Source of the DNA: Plasmopara viticola
Taxonomy: Eukaryota > Oomycota > Peronosporomycetes > Peronosporales > Peronosporaceae
DNA: 64,000 nucleotides
Reading direction: 5' to 3'
Assembly: GCA_001695595.3 (NCBI GenBank)
Contig: MBPM02000013.1
Coordinates: 930,001 to 994,000 of the forward strand
Part shown: piece by piece, positions 35,801 through 47,729 of the stretch
Numbering within the stretch: the stretch's first letter is position 1
How the letters are laid out: every line of letters starts with the position of its first letter
Program-made: the position numbers and the translations under genes
The notes under the pieces: model-generated
The model's database searches: none
What the model saw: the letters and a program-made list of their open reading frames with translations, nothing else
What the model was told of the DNA's origin: nothing

Positions 35801-38203
35801 CAAATTTTCTTCGTCTAGCCGTGCATGCTATTTTATTTTTTTTGTACACCAGAAACATTTGCTTCTCAGTTTGAAAAAGTCAAGTTTAATCTTTCACTAG
35901 AACATCAAGCAGCAATGTTGTTCTTGTGCTAAAAAGGAGCAAGCTTTTCTCCCTCCAACTGAAAAAGCTTGTAATTTGTTATGTAGTATGCATCCCGCAA
36001 ATTACTATTGGACCTTTGGTCGAACGACACATTTATTAGCCATAAGGAATAAATCTCCAAACTCAAAAAAATTACCTCTATAATTTTTAAGGAAGACTGG
36101 GAAGAACGGCTGGACTTAAATTAGATTCTAAGCTCTCCTTGACACCATCGTCGCTGAGGAGCTATAGCTTAAATTTACAGCTGTTTTCACCACATCTCAT
36201 GGCCTGCATTTTCAGCGCGTTAGAATACTACTTCCGTATCTCCTCTTTGACGTTCAAAGTAGCGTCTTAGCCGAAACTTTATCTTAACTTCTGTAAGACC
36301 AAACGTGATATTCTAATCTTGAATCAGTTTCTCTAAATCAGCCTTACATTCTCAAGTAGGCGTCTCTCGCTCCAGTTAGTCACCGCCCTCACAGCAAAGA
36401 TTGAAGCTGCCTTTAATTTTTAGTCTCTCTCGAACCCGAAGCGTTGCTAGGTTTAGCTCGATACCTCACGAATTATGCCCTCATCGGCCACATTGCTGGA
36501 CAATCTGACTTTAAGTGCCCAGTAAAAGCAGCTTTGCTTAGCATTCTTCAATCTGAGCTTGTGCCCTTTGCCCTGTTCTTTCTGCATGTTGTTGACGATT
36601 ATTCCTGCCTCTTTTTTTACTAGTCTTTGAAGATTTATCACAAAGTGCCCTCCACTAAAGTCGATATGATTATCCCCATTTTCATAAAATCGAAAGAAGC
36701 CTCAATATTACTGGGCAGTTGCTAAAGCAGTTCAACTCAAAGTTACAGCCCTCGGCGCTGTAATTATGCCCCAGCCCACCAGCTCGCTCTTTGCTGTTTC
36801 AAGTTGTGCAAAGCGTCGTCAACTTGCTTCGCGAGATTGGACCAGCTCGATGTGAAGCACCTCATGCTCAGCACTATCGGTGATTAATAGTGTCGGTCTT
36901 TTGATGCTGCATCCTACGATCTTAGTCATTAGCTACTATGCTCCAGACCCCGTCTGATGAAGCAGCTTTGCCTCATTAGCGTAACCAAGCTGATTAGATT
37001 GTGTCAACAGCTTCTCCTTCCACATACGATCATATGTCTTAGAGACCGCCATGGCTTGATCTACAATCCACAAGTGAGAAATATGTATTCCTTCCCTACT
37101 AAAGTGGCACCTTTAAATAAGAGTCCTACATCTGCGTGAAAGCCGAAGGTGCTCTTTTTTGCTCAACAGGGGCCGTTACGTGATATAAAGCTCAGCTATT
37201 TGATGATCATAACAGCGCTGATGTATTGCTGGCACGACTGCTGTTCACTGAGTTGATTTGGCATCGTATTTCTCTCTGCAACACTTAAGTAGCACAACGT
37301 GCAAGTCACGTTTGCGCGCGTAGAAACGGCCTTTGTTTTACCAGTAAAAGCACGGTCTTGCAGTTGAAAATTGATGCCCCGACGACATCAAGTGACAAGA
37401 CAATAATATTGGGATCATGCGTTGCGTCTATCGTAAAGTGTGATCATTCGTGCAAAAGTCTTCGCAGTAGCAAACGTGCACGAAGTCAGAGAGTACGCGT
37501 CGGAGATTGTTGGAGCACTTCTAGTCGCAAGTCGCGCTTGTGGCAATGCTCAAGCGAAGAAAGCGTTGAAAAAAATAGTAAAGAAAATTGTGTTTTTCGT
37601 GTGTACACTTCACGCAGTTGCTGACTGGCGTTCGAGTAGATTGGCACTGTATTTAGTGTCCTCAATGTCGACCGGAGCGCCGTTTCAGTCACACGGCCTT
37701 AGGCCAACGATCATGGACAAGTACCCCTCATGTAGACTGGCGTGTGACACGAAAAATAGAAGTTCTACCATCCACCTACGCAAGTACCCGAATACAACAA
37801 TGCCTCTGACCGGGACAATACAAAATCATACTATTTTCACTCCTTCCACATGTACATACCGTGCATACGTACCTTCGCCGTAGCCTTTGCTTAGCACCGT
37901 CGAGTCCGCCACGCTGCAAACGTCATCCGCATAGGTTTGATAGCTCCTTCGATCAGTCTCGCTCGATCACCCCCCCGAAAGCTTCCTATACCATTTGTAT
38001 CGCTCGTGTACTATTTACTATTTTACGTGTGCTTCCTGTGGTGGACAAAAATTCTATTTTGAAGTCAATCCAGCTGGGATAATAAGTACGCTGCGAACTT
38101 AAGCGCCTGTCCAACAAAATAAGTCAGTCCAATGTAAAGACAGCTGTCGTTAATCTGTAGTTCACAAGACAAGGCACGCTGAAACTCGGTTCGAATCAAC
38201 GAG
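29821..38203. other. gene-poor desert
   Basis: 8.4 kb without an intact recognisable gene. It contains the LRR-like pseudogene at 30151-30655, a small stem near 35350-35385 (TGTAAATCT / AGATTTACA) and many short open frames with no domains. The longest with an ATG is 33666-33956 (96 aa, one hydrophobic stretch), which I do not recognise. Confidence 0.45.
30151..30655 (-). pseudogene. decayed LRR-like protein gene
   Basis: One minus-strand frame reads as protein across about 500 nt, interrupted by two in-frame stops (TAA at 30460-30462, TGA at 30313-30315). Coding-like segments include HIWFDFARLFDSLSTAADC, FLASFSTLRALCIDVFRD and LASCFANNLDELHL. The L-x-x-L-x-L patterns recall leucine-rich repeats of the F-box/LRR kind. 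No start codon or upstream exon is evident. It could instead be a retroelement remnant. Identification is tentative, but continuous coding character across the stops is seen. Confidence 0.45.
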
Positions 38204-38216
38204 CACTCTACAATCA
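38204..38216 (+). promoter_or_regulatory. initiator-like motif of MLO-like gene A
   Basis: CACTCTACAATCA matches the oomycete start-site pattern CAYTYYNCAWT. It ends 5 nt before the ATG at 38222, which fits the very short oomycete 5' leaders. Inferred from motif and position. Confidence 0.45.
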
Positions 38217-38221
38217 CCAAG

Positions 38222-40168
38222 ATGGGGGCCGCGTCGCTCTTCGAAGTGGGCGAGGATGTCGAATACTGGCGCGTCTTGGTTCATTTGAGCATCTTGGCCT
38301 TCTGCCTCGTGGTGTTTGAAAGCACCTTGCACAAACTCGAGCACAAATTCCCCCCGTCGAAAAAGTACCAGCACATGTTGAAAAAGGCGTATCGCGAACT
38401 CATGGTGCTGGGGTTTATTAGTCTCGGGCTCAAATTAATCAAAGAAATTCCTGGCGTCGACAGCGAAGGCAAGACCATGTTGGCGTTCCAAGTGGCCGAT
38501 TTGACCATTTTCCTCCTCGCGCTGGCCCTGATTGTCCAGACGACGGGCGTGTTTCTCCTCTTACGCAACCAAAACGATCGCGCCGAGTGTGCCGAGCTGC
38601 TCTCGACGCAAGATTTAGTCAATGAAGTTGAGAGGTCCAAGGGTTCGGACGATGCAATGGCCTCCGTGTTCAAGAAGCTCTTTTGCTGCAATTCAGCGAC
38701 CAAAACGACGACCGAACTCGTGGAATTGCGTCTCTTGCGCCGTCTCCTTCTCTCTCGCTTTGGCCTCCCCCAACTCTTTCCGTACTCGAAATACTTGAAT
38801 CAAGCGCAAGCGAATCAGATTGAGCACATGATTGAAGTCGAGCCCATGATGTGGGTCTTCTTACTCCTCGTCGCGTGGGCCATTTGTGGCCTCTTGGAGA
38901 TCTTAAGAGCCATTGACACTGAGATGCCCGCGAGCCACGAGCTCGTCGAGTCGTGTATGGTCTTTGCGTGGGTCCTCCTCCTCATGCACGTCTTGGTCTA
39001 CTTGTATTTCCGGTCCTGTATCCACCATCTCCTCCACTCGGCGGCCTTTAGTTATGACAAGACTGCGCTGGTTACCAACTTGACTGCCATTGCAGAAGAA
39101 GAGGCCGAGGCGTGGAAGAACGAAGAGGCCGACAAGGCCTTGGAGATCATGGCTCGGATTCAAGAACACCACGAAGAGCTCGAACGCCATCGGCAGCGCG
39201 TGAAAAAGGTGGGGACCAAAGCGTCGCGCAAGCGCGACAGCTTGACGGGGATCGTCCCCGCGTCGCCGCCGATTCACATTCGGTACTTTTCCCACAAAGC
39301 GTGGCACGTTGGCGTCATGCTCTTACTCTTGACCAATGGCTTTCTCATCACGCTCTTTATCCAATGTGCCGTGTACGACATGGGGGACATTTACATTGAA
39401 TTCGGGACCGTCCCGACGATCATGGTCCCGCTCCCGTTGATCGTCAATGCGCTCATTCTCCAACGTCGCATCTTTTACGACTTTGTCGTCGTGAGCAATA
39501 CGCTGCAGATTGATTCGCATACCCTCAGTGACGTGGTGGAAAAGTTTAGTGAAGTCGTGCGCTTGCGGTCGGAATTCGGCACGACGTTGGCGTATCAAAT
39601 GACGCAGCTCGAGCTCTCGCTCTCAGACTTGGAAGACGAGTTGAAGCTCCATGACCCAACGCGGTCGGGCTTTATCGACGTCGACGATCTCCGCGACGTC
39701 CTCGCCAAGTTTGGCTTTCGCATCACGCGCTATCGCTTCAATAGCGTCGCCAAGCTCTTGTTCAACTTGCACGGCACGACCGTCGCGTGTGCGCACGTAG
39801 TGCGGCTCGTCCTCATGGCACAGAGCGAAGACTATGGCGCGACCATGAACGCGTCGCGTCAAGCGCCCCATCCGTTGGTGCGGCCGAGTGGGGGGATGTT
39901 CGACACGTTTGGGCATTCGACCATGCTGTCGCACGCCAACTACGAGATGTTTAATTCGACGCGCCAGTCTGTGAACACTGCGTCGCCGTGCGTTGACGAG
40001 ATGGCTCGGTCGAGTTTCAATACGATGCGAAGTTCGATCGTGCCGAAAGAGGTTCGATACAGTGGCAGAGTGCCAGTGTCCCGTCATAGCTTGCGCTCGC
40101 AGTCGGTGCACGAGATGTTTAATCTCGGCCTGTCGGATTCGCATCCCCCGAATATGGTGCGGCTTTAA
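38222..40168 (+). CDS. MLO-like seven-helix membrane protein with EF-hand-like tail (paralogue A)
   Basis: An intronless 648-aa membrane protein. Seven hydrophobic segments can be drawn at about residues 18-40, 58-75, 92-118, 205-225, 238-262, 355-382 and 393-412. The first part reads like the plant MLO N-terminus: an ExxLHxLEH-type helix, KYQHMLKKAYRELMVLGFISL, then a hydrophobic segment. After the last helix comes a helical region and a degenerate EF-hand loop, DPTRSGFIDVDD (about 477-488), where MLO proteins have a calmodulin-binding tail. The final 110 residues are serine-rich and probably disordered. It is paralogous to the protein at 56375-58435 over most of its length, including KAYREL, LPQLFPYSKYL and LQRRIF. 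The function is unknown; a calcium-linked membrane role is inferred. Alternative: an unrelated polytopic family with convergent N-terminal similarity. Confidence 0.75.
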   Translation: MGAASLFEVGEDVEYWRVLVHLSILAFCLVVFESTLHKLEHKFPPSKKYQHMLKKAYRELMVLGFISLGLKLIKEIPGVDSEGKTMLAFQVADLTIFLLALALIVQTTGVFLLLRNQNDRAECAELLSTQDLVNEVERSKGSDDAMASVFKKLFCCNSATKTTTELVELRLLRRLLLSRFGLPQLFPYSKYLNQAQANQIEHMIEVEPMMWVFLLLVAWAICGLLEILRAIDTEMPASHELVESCMVFAWVLLLMHVLVYLYFRSCIHHLLHSAAFSYDKTALVTNLTAIAEEEAEAWKNEEADKALEIMARIQEHHEELERHRQRVKKVGTKASRKRDSLTGIVPASPPIHIRYFSHKAWHVGVMLLLLTNGFLITLFIQCAVYDMGDIYIEFGTVPTIMVPLPLIVNALILQRRIFYDFVVVSNTLQIDSHTLSDVVEKFSEVVRLRSEFGTTLAYQMTQLELSLSDLEDELKLHDPTRSGFIDVDDLRDVLAKFGFRITRYRFNSVAKLLFNLHGTTVACAHVVRLVLMAQSEDYGATMNASRQAPHPLVRPSGGMFDTFGHSTMLSHANYEMFNSTRQSVNTASPCVDEMARSSFNTMRSSIVPKEVRYSGRVPVSRHSLRSQSVHEMFNLGLSDSHPPNMVRL

Positions 40169-40249
40169 TAAGGGTTAGTGTTAGTCGTAAATAGGAGTGA
40201 GTAGCTCGCTGTGTACATTACGTGGGGCGGTTTACTTAATTATACATTT

Positions 40250-40256
40250 CCACTCC
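40250..40256 (+). promoter_or_regulatory. initiator-like YCAYTYY motif
   Basis: CCACTCC lies 10 nt upstream of the ATG at 40267 and only about 80 bp after the end of MLO-like gene A. Motif and position only. Confidence 0.35.
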
Positions 40257-40266
40257 GACGTGGAAT

Positions 40267-41623
40267 ATGCGCCTTGGGAGTCTCTTCGTCCTGCTTTGGT
40301 TGCAGCCGACGTGGGCGCATGTAGAGCCTGTGACGGATGACGGATACGACTTGATGAGTCGTATCGATGCAGAGGACTCGGTTGTAGTGGTAGTGCGTCG
40401 CAAGAGACTGCTTTACCTGTTGTACGACGAGGCCATCATCGGGGCTGAATTCGATGACCCCGATCTGCGCTCCCAGACGGCGTATCCAGGCTTTACAATC
40501 ATGCAGTGTGCTGCATATCTAGCGCGTAAACCCACTCAAGCCTTGCAGATTGGACTCGGTATCGGGACCGTGCCGAGCTTTTTACGAGGCATGGGGATTC
40601 CCACAGGTACGCAAAGGGTTTTCGCTCTAGAAGGAACGAAGATTGATACTATTTGGTCGATTTTACGGTAGATGTGGTGGAAATTAGTGAAGCTGTCGTG
40701 ACGCAAGCGACCGACTATTTTCACTACGATTGGTGCTCTATTGATCAGGATGACGAGGAGGACGAGGGGTGCGAAGAGGGACAGACTTTTATCATGGATG
40801 GACTTGACTTTGTGGCGCGTAAACCCGAGGAGCTTGGCTTTGTTTCTGAAACGAAGAATCCGTACGATCTGTTTATTGTAGACGTGTACACGGGCTGGAA
40901 TCCCTTTGCGTTCTTTGTTCGTGAAAAGATGGAGCTCATTCGAGAAAACTGGTTGACTCGCGATGGCGTCCTTGTCATGAATTTTGTAGGATTCATGCAC
41001 GGTCCTCGTGTTGTGGCACCGGCATCTATTTACCGCACGCTGCAAAGTGTCTTTAAATACGTCAAGTGCTTTCGAGAAATGGAAAATCCCAACGATCGTG
41101 AAGCAGCGAATATTGTCTTTTACGCTTCCGACGAGCTGTTTGACTTTAATTTACCGAGTTCTGGCATGTATGAGAATCCTCCAGCCAATACCTTTTACAG
41201 CGTAAAGTATCAAAGTGCAATTCTTTTCTTTTGCTACTATTCACAATTGTTGTATCTGTAGGTTGTCGCGAATTTTCCAAAGTGGCAGGTAATTATCTCA
41301 CAATACTGTTTTTTAATCCCTCAAAGTGACAAATTAGCTGTATGATCCAGCTTTTTACCGAGTTAAATTCTAACGTCGAAGTCACGATTCATCAGGAAAT
41401 CGATAACGACGAATTGCAATTCGTCTCCAAGAGCAGTGATAGCTCAGAGACTGTCAAGACCTCTCCTGTGCGCGTACTCACAGAGGCGAATTACGACCAC
41501 GAAGACTTTCGTGCCATTCACGTCGAGACACAAAATCACATGCGAGAGCGTGTCTTGGCGCAATTTCCTCCTGCCTTGTGGAACGAATTGAAACAAAAGT
41601 CAAGTACACATAAAAATCGATAG
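40267..41623 (+). CDS. spermidine synthase-fold protein with signal peptide
   Basis: Four exons (40267-40606, 40672-41201, 41262-41288, 41351-41623) give 389 aa. Exon 3 is only 27 nt (VVANFPKWQ). The last acceptor is the AG at 41349-41350; an earlier AG would force a stop 11 codons on. MRLGSLFVLLWLQPTWAHV looks like a cleavable signal peptide. The core is a Rossmann-type SAM/polyamine-synthase fold: motif I QIGLGIGTVPSFL (about 98-110), then VVEISEAVVTQA across the first intron, and YDLFIVDVYTGWNP where polyamine synthases have the IVDSSDP-like catalytic segment. The second aspartate of that segment is absent, so aminopropyl transfer is doubtful. I call it spermidine synthase-like, probably secretory-pathway, substrate unknown. 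The shared strand and close spacing with its MLO-like neighbour suggest compact packing, not co-transcription. Confidence 0.75.
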
Positions 41624-43582
41624 CTCGATTAATATGTGTTGAGCTTCTCAAGCCCTAACTTCTCACTGTTGCTGTTTTCTAAACATACAAAGAAGTCGCA
41701 CTCTTTTTTTCGTGTCGTAGAAAAACAACCCTTTAAATTATCGGAAATGCATAAGAAACGACGAAAGAAATTCTAGTTCTTCTTGTAGTCGCTCGTGTAT
41801 TTCTTGACAAGATCAACGTACGACGTCTCTTCGTGTGCTCTAGGAAAGTATGCAACGAGCTTTAAGTCAAAGAAGTCTTAATTTGAAAGGTTTTCCACAC
41901 CACTCGCGATGGAACCGCTTTGTACTACACATGCTACAGCGTGGACAACGAAAATCTAGTGACAGTTGCTTAACGATCGACTTGCACCTAGAACAAGTAG
42001 CACGTACACGCTCGACGAGTGGACAAGACTTTTTTCGGATACAGTGCAATTAAAATGTCGTGTCCGCACACCAATTGATACCTTTGATTGCATAATTCAA
42101 CGCTTCTGCCGTAAGATGCGATTGTGTTCAACAGAGGGTATCTAAAGTTTTGGATTAGAAGTCATGAACGTAAAGAAATGTGGTCTTTACTCTTAATTCT
42201 ACATGTACCGAGGTAGCTACACTTCATACAGCTTAATGACGATGTTTACGGCATGAAAGACCGTAATTATACAATATGTTTACGGCATGAAAAGACGACT
42301 CGGTGAACACTTTCTGTATGTAATTCATACTTATCCAATCTTATGTTCCATGTAGAAGGTGAAAGAGATCTACTACGGAAATGATTTTTCTACCAATTGA
42401 AAGTCTTCGTAGCCCAGGACGTGGCAATTACTAATCAATGTCAACACCAATGGCTACGTGTGCTTTCCGCGTCCAGTGATCTATTTCAGCAGCCAACGCG
42501 TTCGAGCATCTGCTGTTTTTCCAGGTGTGGTGTTTCATTGTCTAAGGAAGAATTAGGATTCAAACACACAGCGTACAAGGCCAAAACATGTCATTTTCAA
42601 TTTCCATTGTTTGTTGTCACAAGTGCCGCACCCATTCCAGTGATAAAGCAATGTTTACGACCAGTAGCGGTATGCCAGTACGAATGGGAGTGTCATTTCG
42701 CATCCGAATCGGTCAATTTAAAATATACGTACACTAATTAAGCGTTTGAGAAATCTTACGACGAAGGATAAGACTGATTATGCTCGATTGAGCAGTTGAA
42801 GAAATTGAGACAAAAACGCATTTTACGAGCTCAAAAGTGACGTAGCCATAGAGCAATTATTGCAATGTAAATATACTTTTGACCGACGCGTCATCATTGT
42901 TAAATGTTGCAATACAATAAACAATGTGTGTGCTTTATCCGTTTTTTGCCGTGTACAATAATCACTAGAACATGTGCTAGGATGACAATCAACTGGGCCT
43001 ATCTATCAATTAATCAACGACGGACTACATTGGGTCACATGGTAATAAAATCGCTTCATCCAGGCTGTTGTTGTATATACTCTTCTAATCGCACGAGATA
43101 CTTCTTTCCTGATGGCTATGAAACGCATTATTTGACCACGTGGAAGTGCAAAGATTCCGCGAATTTCATATGTTTACACCAATGACTCAATTGTACCGTC
43201 GACTGACATCACGAGTGGGACGCATTGCAATCAGCCAGCTGTGAGAAGGGTGGGTGTATTCTGTAGATAAGCTGAGAGGTAAAGCTCGAATACTTTGTGT
43301 CACACGCGAGCTAAGGCCAATGACAACCCTATTCGATTTTAAATGATCGAGTCACAGTAACCTGTGGTCAAGATTGTAATTTCGATTCAAATGGCTTGAA
43401 CTTAATGAGCAACTTATCCCTGAGCTTCCCGCGATGCCGCGCTTTCGGTAATTTACAACACAAAGCGGTCTCGCACAGCAAAATAACGGTTCTCGTAAAT
43501 TACAAGCATCTTCGTGACACTTTCATTGGTTAAAACGACAATAATCCTAATATCTTCCAACCACTCGCTCGTGCACCGCGGT
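41624..43582. other. intergenic region with coding remnant
   Basis: Apart from the minus-strand remnant at 41776-41972, no gene is seen. A direct repeat ATGTTTACGGCATGAAA occurs twice near 42242 and 42278. The short plus-strand frames are not domain-bearing. Confidence 0.4.
41776..41972 (-). pseudogene. unidentified coding remnant, 3' exon-like
   Basis: One minus-strand frame reads VVHAVACVVQSGSIASGV, then a TAA, then FFDLKLVAYFPRAHEETSY and VDLVKKYTSDYKKN before a natural stop. The amphipathic, lysine-rich ending looks like a genuine protein C-terminus. An AG just before the second part might instead be a splice acceptor, in which case the second half alone is a terminal exon of a gene I could not trace upstream. 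The family is not recognised. Confidence 0.35.
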
Positions 43583-46500
43583 ATGGTCGAGAAGCGTCGG
43601 AGTCCGGTCAGCGCCTCGCCTCCCGAGGCGCCACGCCGCAAGAAACTCAACGCACCACCCGACACTCGTGTACACTCCACAGCCGTCCATCCGTCCTCGT
43701 CCCCACCACTCGCTGCCACTCCCACGGCGTCCGTGGACTTGACGCCACCCGAGCCACCGTCGAGCCCCGCGCTCGAGTTCCACGACCGTTTTCAGCTCCT
43801 CGCGCGCGAGAGCGAGCAACAAGTGACGCGGACGCAAGTGGATGCACATGGCAATCAATGGCGAGTCCATTGGCACGCTCGAAGCGCGACAGCGCCGGCG
43901 TTCGTCGGGGTCTTTGTCGAGCTCGTTGCCCACGCGACGCCCGCGGCGTGTCTGGCCAAAGTGAGCATCGCGCTCTTGAATCACCGCGACCAGCCACCGA
44001 TCGTGAAACATACGCGCGTGCACGCGTTTGCCGCCGACAATGCCGTGGTTGGCATGCATCAATTCATTGCACGGAGCGTGGCTCTAGACCCCACGAATGC
44101 GTTCGTCGATGCCCACGGCCAAGTGGCACTCAACGTGCGGCTCGACTTTGTAAATGACGTGGCAACGAGTGAAGGAAACGCTACTGCAGCGTTGCAAGGC
44201 GACAGAAGGATGGTGGGGCTCAAGAACCAGGGCGCGACGTGCTACTTGAATTCGCTGCTGCAGACGCTCTTTCATCTCCGCGCGTTTCGACACGTGGTCT
44301 ACGAGACGCCCACGGCCCAAGAAGATACGCACGACTCGGTGTCCTTGGCGCTCCAACGCGTCTTTTATCGCTTGCAACGCCACGAGAAGGCCGTGTCGAC
44401 GAAAGAATTGACGCGCGCGTTTGGATGGAGCGCCATGGACGCCTTTATGCAACACGACGTGCAAGAACTCTACCGCATCTTGTGCGACCGGTTGGAAGAA
44501 AAGATGAAACACACGCGCGTGGACGCGGCGATCCCGCGACTCTTTGCAGGCAAAGTCCGCTCATTCGTGCACTGCGTCGACGTCGAGTACGAATCGTGTC
44601 GCCACGAGTGTTTCTATGATTTGCAATTGGACGTCAAGGGGTGCCACGATCTCCGCCAATCGTTTCAAAAGTACGTGGAAGTGGAAATGTTGCAGGGCGA
44701 GAATCAGTACGAGGCCGACGGGTTTGGGAAACAGGACGCGCGCAAAGGCATGGCGTTTCTCGCGCTCCCGCCCGTCTTGAACATTCAATTGAAACGATTC
44801 GAGTACGATCCTCTGCGGGACGGCATGGTGAAGATCCACGACCGGTTGGCGTTTCCCAAGACGCTCGCGTTGGACGAGTTTATGGCTTCTGACGCCGCGC
44901 ACGACGCGGCGTCGCGGCATCGGTATCATTTACACAGCGTCTTGGTCCACAGTGGCGATGTCCACGGTGGCCATTACTATGTCTTTATTCGACCGGGCAA
45001 GCACCTGGCGACGAGTACCGACTGGTACAAGTTTGACGATGATCAGATCACGCACGTGGACGAACACGTGGCCATTGAGGGCAATTTTGGCTCTGGAGGC
45101 ACGGCCAATGCATCGCCGTTGGATACCACCTCGCTCTTTTCTTCACCCGAGCCCGCGACAGAAACGACGGGCACTTTGACCAGCATGGACGGACTCGAGT
45201 TTCGTTCCGTCGATACTGCGCCAGTTGCCGGTACGGACAGTCTCGACGACGAAGCGACTCGAAGACAGGAGAGTGAACCGTTTCCACCTTCATCGAGTGC
45301 CAGGAGTCTGGACGTGCCATTAGGGAGGAGCTTTGCAAGTGCCTACATGCTCGTGTACGTGCGCGACGGTGTGAACGACATCAGTGCGATTCAAGACGAC
45401 GAACCGGCACCAAGTGGCGCTTCCCACGTCGTAGACGAGTCGGAATCGACTCGAGTCGAGTCGGACGGTGGCAGTTCGCCAACGGATTCAGTGCCCATTC
45501 CTCCCGTGCTCGTGACGCGCTTTCGCGAGGAGGAAAAGGCCGCCGCGCGGCGCAAGAAAGCGCAGCAGACGGAGCATTTGTACATGACTTTACGCATCGC
45601 GTCGGACGTGAGTGTCGCGAAGCTCAAGCGCATTACCAAGACGATGGATTTTGCGGGCTTTAACAATTCCAGTACGCTCCGCCTGCGGATCAAGCGCACG
45701 GCGTTGATTCGACGCTTGTACAACCAAGTCGCGGACGCCACGGGCCTTTCGCGGGCGCGCCTTCGACTGTGGAAAGTCATTACCCGTGAAAACCGAACAA
45801 CTCGACCGGATCAAGCGCTCGGTCCCGACGTCTGGAGCTGCAGCGTTGAGTCTTTGATTGAAGAAGATGCGTCCCCGAAAGCCCCAGTGAAATTGTTTCT
45901 CCAGATCTTGCAGCCCGTATCCGACGCGCTGGCGCGAGCTCTGCGTTCGCCTTGTACCTCCCCGTCGTCGCCGTCGATTCCCGTGCACAGCTCGCATGCA
46001 AAAGCGTCGGATGCGACAATCTACCGCCATTTTCTCGAGGACGTGGGCGTGGCCGTCCACGACGAAGGAGTGGACGAGGACGAAGCGCTGGCACGGTATG
46101 AGCGCCCCGAGTTGCAGGGACCGCCCCCGCTTGATCGGCACGCGATTTTGCTCTTTATCAAGTTTTATGACGTGACGAAAGAGCTGGGGGAGCGCCTGGA
46201 ATACGTGGGCAACGTCGTGGTCGATTCACGCATGACGGGCGCGGGCCTCGCGAGGTATCTCCACGATGCGCTCGGGCTCTCGAGGACACGAGACGTGGTC
46301 TTGTACGAAGAAGTGCAGCCGATGACCGTGACCAGGCTTCATCGCATGGCGACGCTGACGGGCGCCGAGATCCAGACGGGCGACATTATTTGCTTTCAGT
46401 ATGCAGAAGACGTCGACGAGCGTGGTGACGACGTCGACGTTGCGTACATTGGACATGACGGGGAAGAAGTCAAGACGGCAGTGGTGTCCACCGAAGTGGA

Positions 46501-47729
46501 CGCGCACGCACGCCGTCGACGGCGGGGACGGTACCCCGACGTACCGTCGTACTTTCAGTACCTCTTGGATCGGATCGACGTTGTCTTTTACTGCTACGGC
46601 CACGCGGAAGACAAGTCGTTTACGCTTCGCTTACTCCTCAGTCACGTGTACGACGACGTGATTGATGCCGTGGCCGCCCACCTCGGGCTCGAAGGGCCTC
46701 AACGGCTCTTTGTTCGCCTGTACCAACACTCTCCCATCAACAATTTGCCCATGAAGGCTCCGCTGCGCCACGCGCGGTACGCTGGCGATACCCGCACGAC
46801 GTTGGAGGATTTCTTGACCGAGTACATGGATCGGACGAACGTCTTGTACTATGAAGTGCTCGAGCACCCGATCACGGAGATTGAAGCGAAGAAAGAGCTG
46901 CTTGTGCTTTTGAGCACGTACGACGCGTGTTTTGCCACGGACGAGACGGCGTCGCCGTCTGTAGTGGCGACGCCACGCCACGTCCAAGTGCTCGTGGCCC
47001 CGACGGACACGGTGGGGGACGTGTTGCAATTACTGCGCGATGGCTTTGAGTTGCCGCCCGAGACGCCCCTGCGGGCGTGCGAAGTGGTGCACCACGGGAC
47101 GATGATTCATCAAGTGATGCCGGACGACGCGTCGCTTTCGCGGTTTTGGGGCCGTCGCCCGACCGCGGCGTCCGAGGCGTCCGAGCTGTTGGTCGAACAG
47201 ATTCCTGCGTACGAACTGGTCGGACAGACAACGGACCTTCATCCGATGGCCGTCGAGTGGATTTACAAGGGCGTCGTGCATTTCAATTACCAACCAAACT
47301 CGCCCACGTGGATCCATCCGCACGGTGTGCCGTGCCTTGTCCGCTTTCATGAAGGAGAGACGGTCGGCGACGTCAAGGAACGGATTCGCCAACGGTACGA
47401 CCACGCGTGGCTTCTTGGCTTTGCGCAATGTGTTGCGAGCTAATCGATGCTTCCTTTGGATGTTTAGAATGGGCATTGCGTCGAGTGTCTTTGCGCAATG
47501 GCCGCTGGCGCTGGTCAAAGATCTCAAGGCTACTTCGCTACTGAGCGTCTATGAAGAGATGGACGCCGACGCCGTAAATGCGTTTCCCATGGCGCACCTC
47601 ACTGAGCTCTGTGGGGCCGATTTGGAAAGCTTGGGGAGTCTGGGCTTGGAACACGTCGAGCCGACGCCGTCGGTGCGGCACCACACGACTCGGCGACTGG
47701 AAACGGGCATTCATATTCGCCAGGGCTGA
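43583..47729 (+). CDS. USP7: USP7-type ubiquitin-specific protease (MATH-UCH-UBL)
   Basis: Two exons (43583-47394, 47468-47729) with a 73-nt phase-2 intron give about 1357 aa. Without splicing the frame would end at 47443 in an unrelated tail. The start is the first in-frame ATG; earlier codons in frame lack one. Order: a proline/serine-rich leader, a MATH/TRAF domain (about 70-195), the USP catalytic domain with Cys box NQGATCYLNSLLQ (cysteine near 219), FMQHDVQEL, and His box GDVHGGHYYVFI (histidine near 462), with WYKFDD following. A serine-rich insertion (about 495-580) splits the domain before ASAYMLVYVRDG. Tandem ubiquitin-like domains of the USP7 C-terminus follow (KLFLQILQPV, LLFIKFYDV, KELLVLLSTY). 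It should deubiquitinate nuclear regulatory proteins. Catalytic residues are intact. Human USP7 is about 1100 aa; the excess is in loops. Confidence 0.92.

Noticed and set aside
37440..37883. 147-codon frame upstream of MLO-like gene A
   Set aside because: No domain and no splice connection to the downstream gene, whose own initiator-like motif lies directly before its ATG.
38187..38198. GGTTCGAATC, a tRNA B-box-like sequence
   Set aside because: No A box or cloverleaf can be folded around it; it lies just upstream of the MLO-like gene A initiator.
42397..42741. 114-codon frame
   Set aside because: Starts at TTG, has no domain, and sits in AT-rich intergenic DNA; probably chance.
43514..43582. 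Extension of USP7 upstream of 43583
   Set aside because: The frame is open but begins with GTG and has no ATG; codon bias typical of the gene begins only at 43583.
47395..47443. Unspliced C-terminus of USP7
   Set aside because: Read-through gives an unrelated tail, whereas the GT-AG intron restores a continuation typical of USP7 ends.
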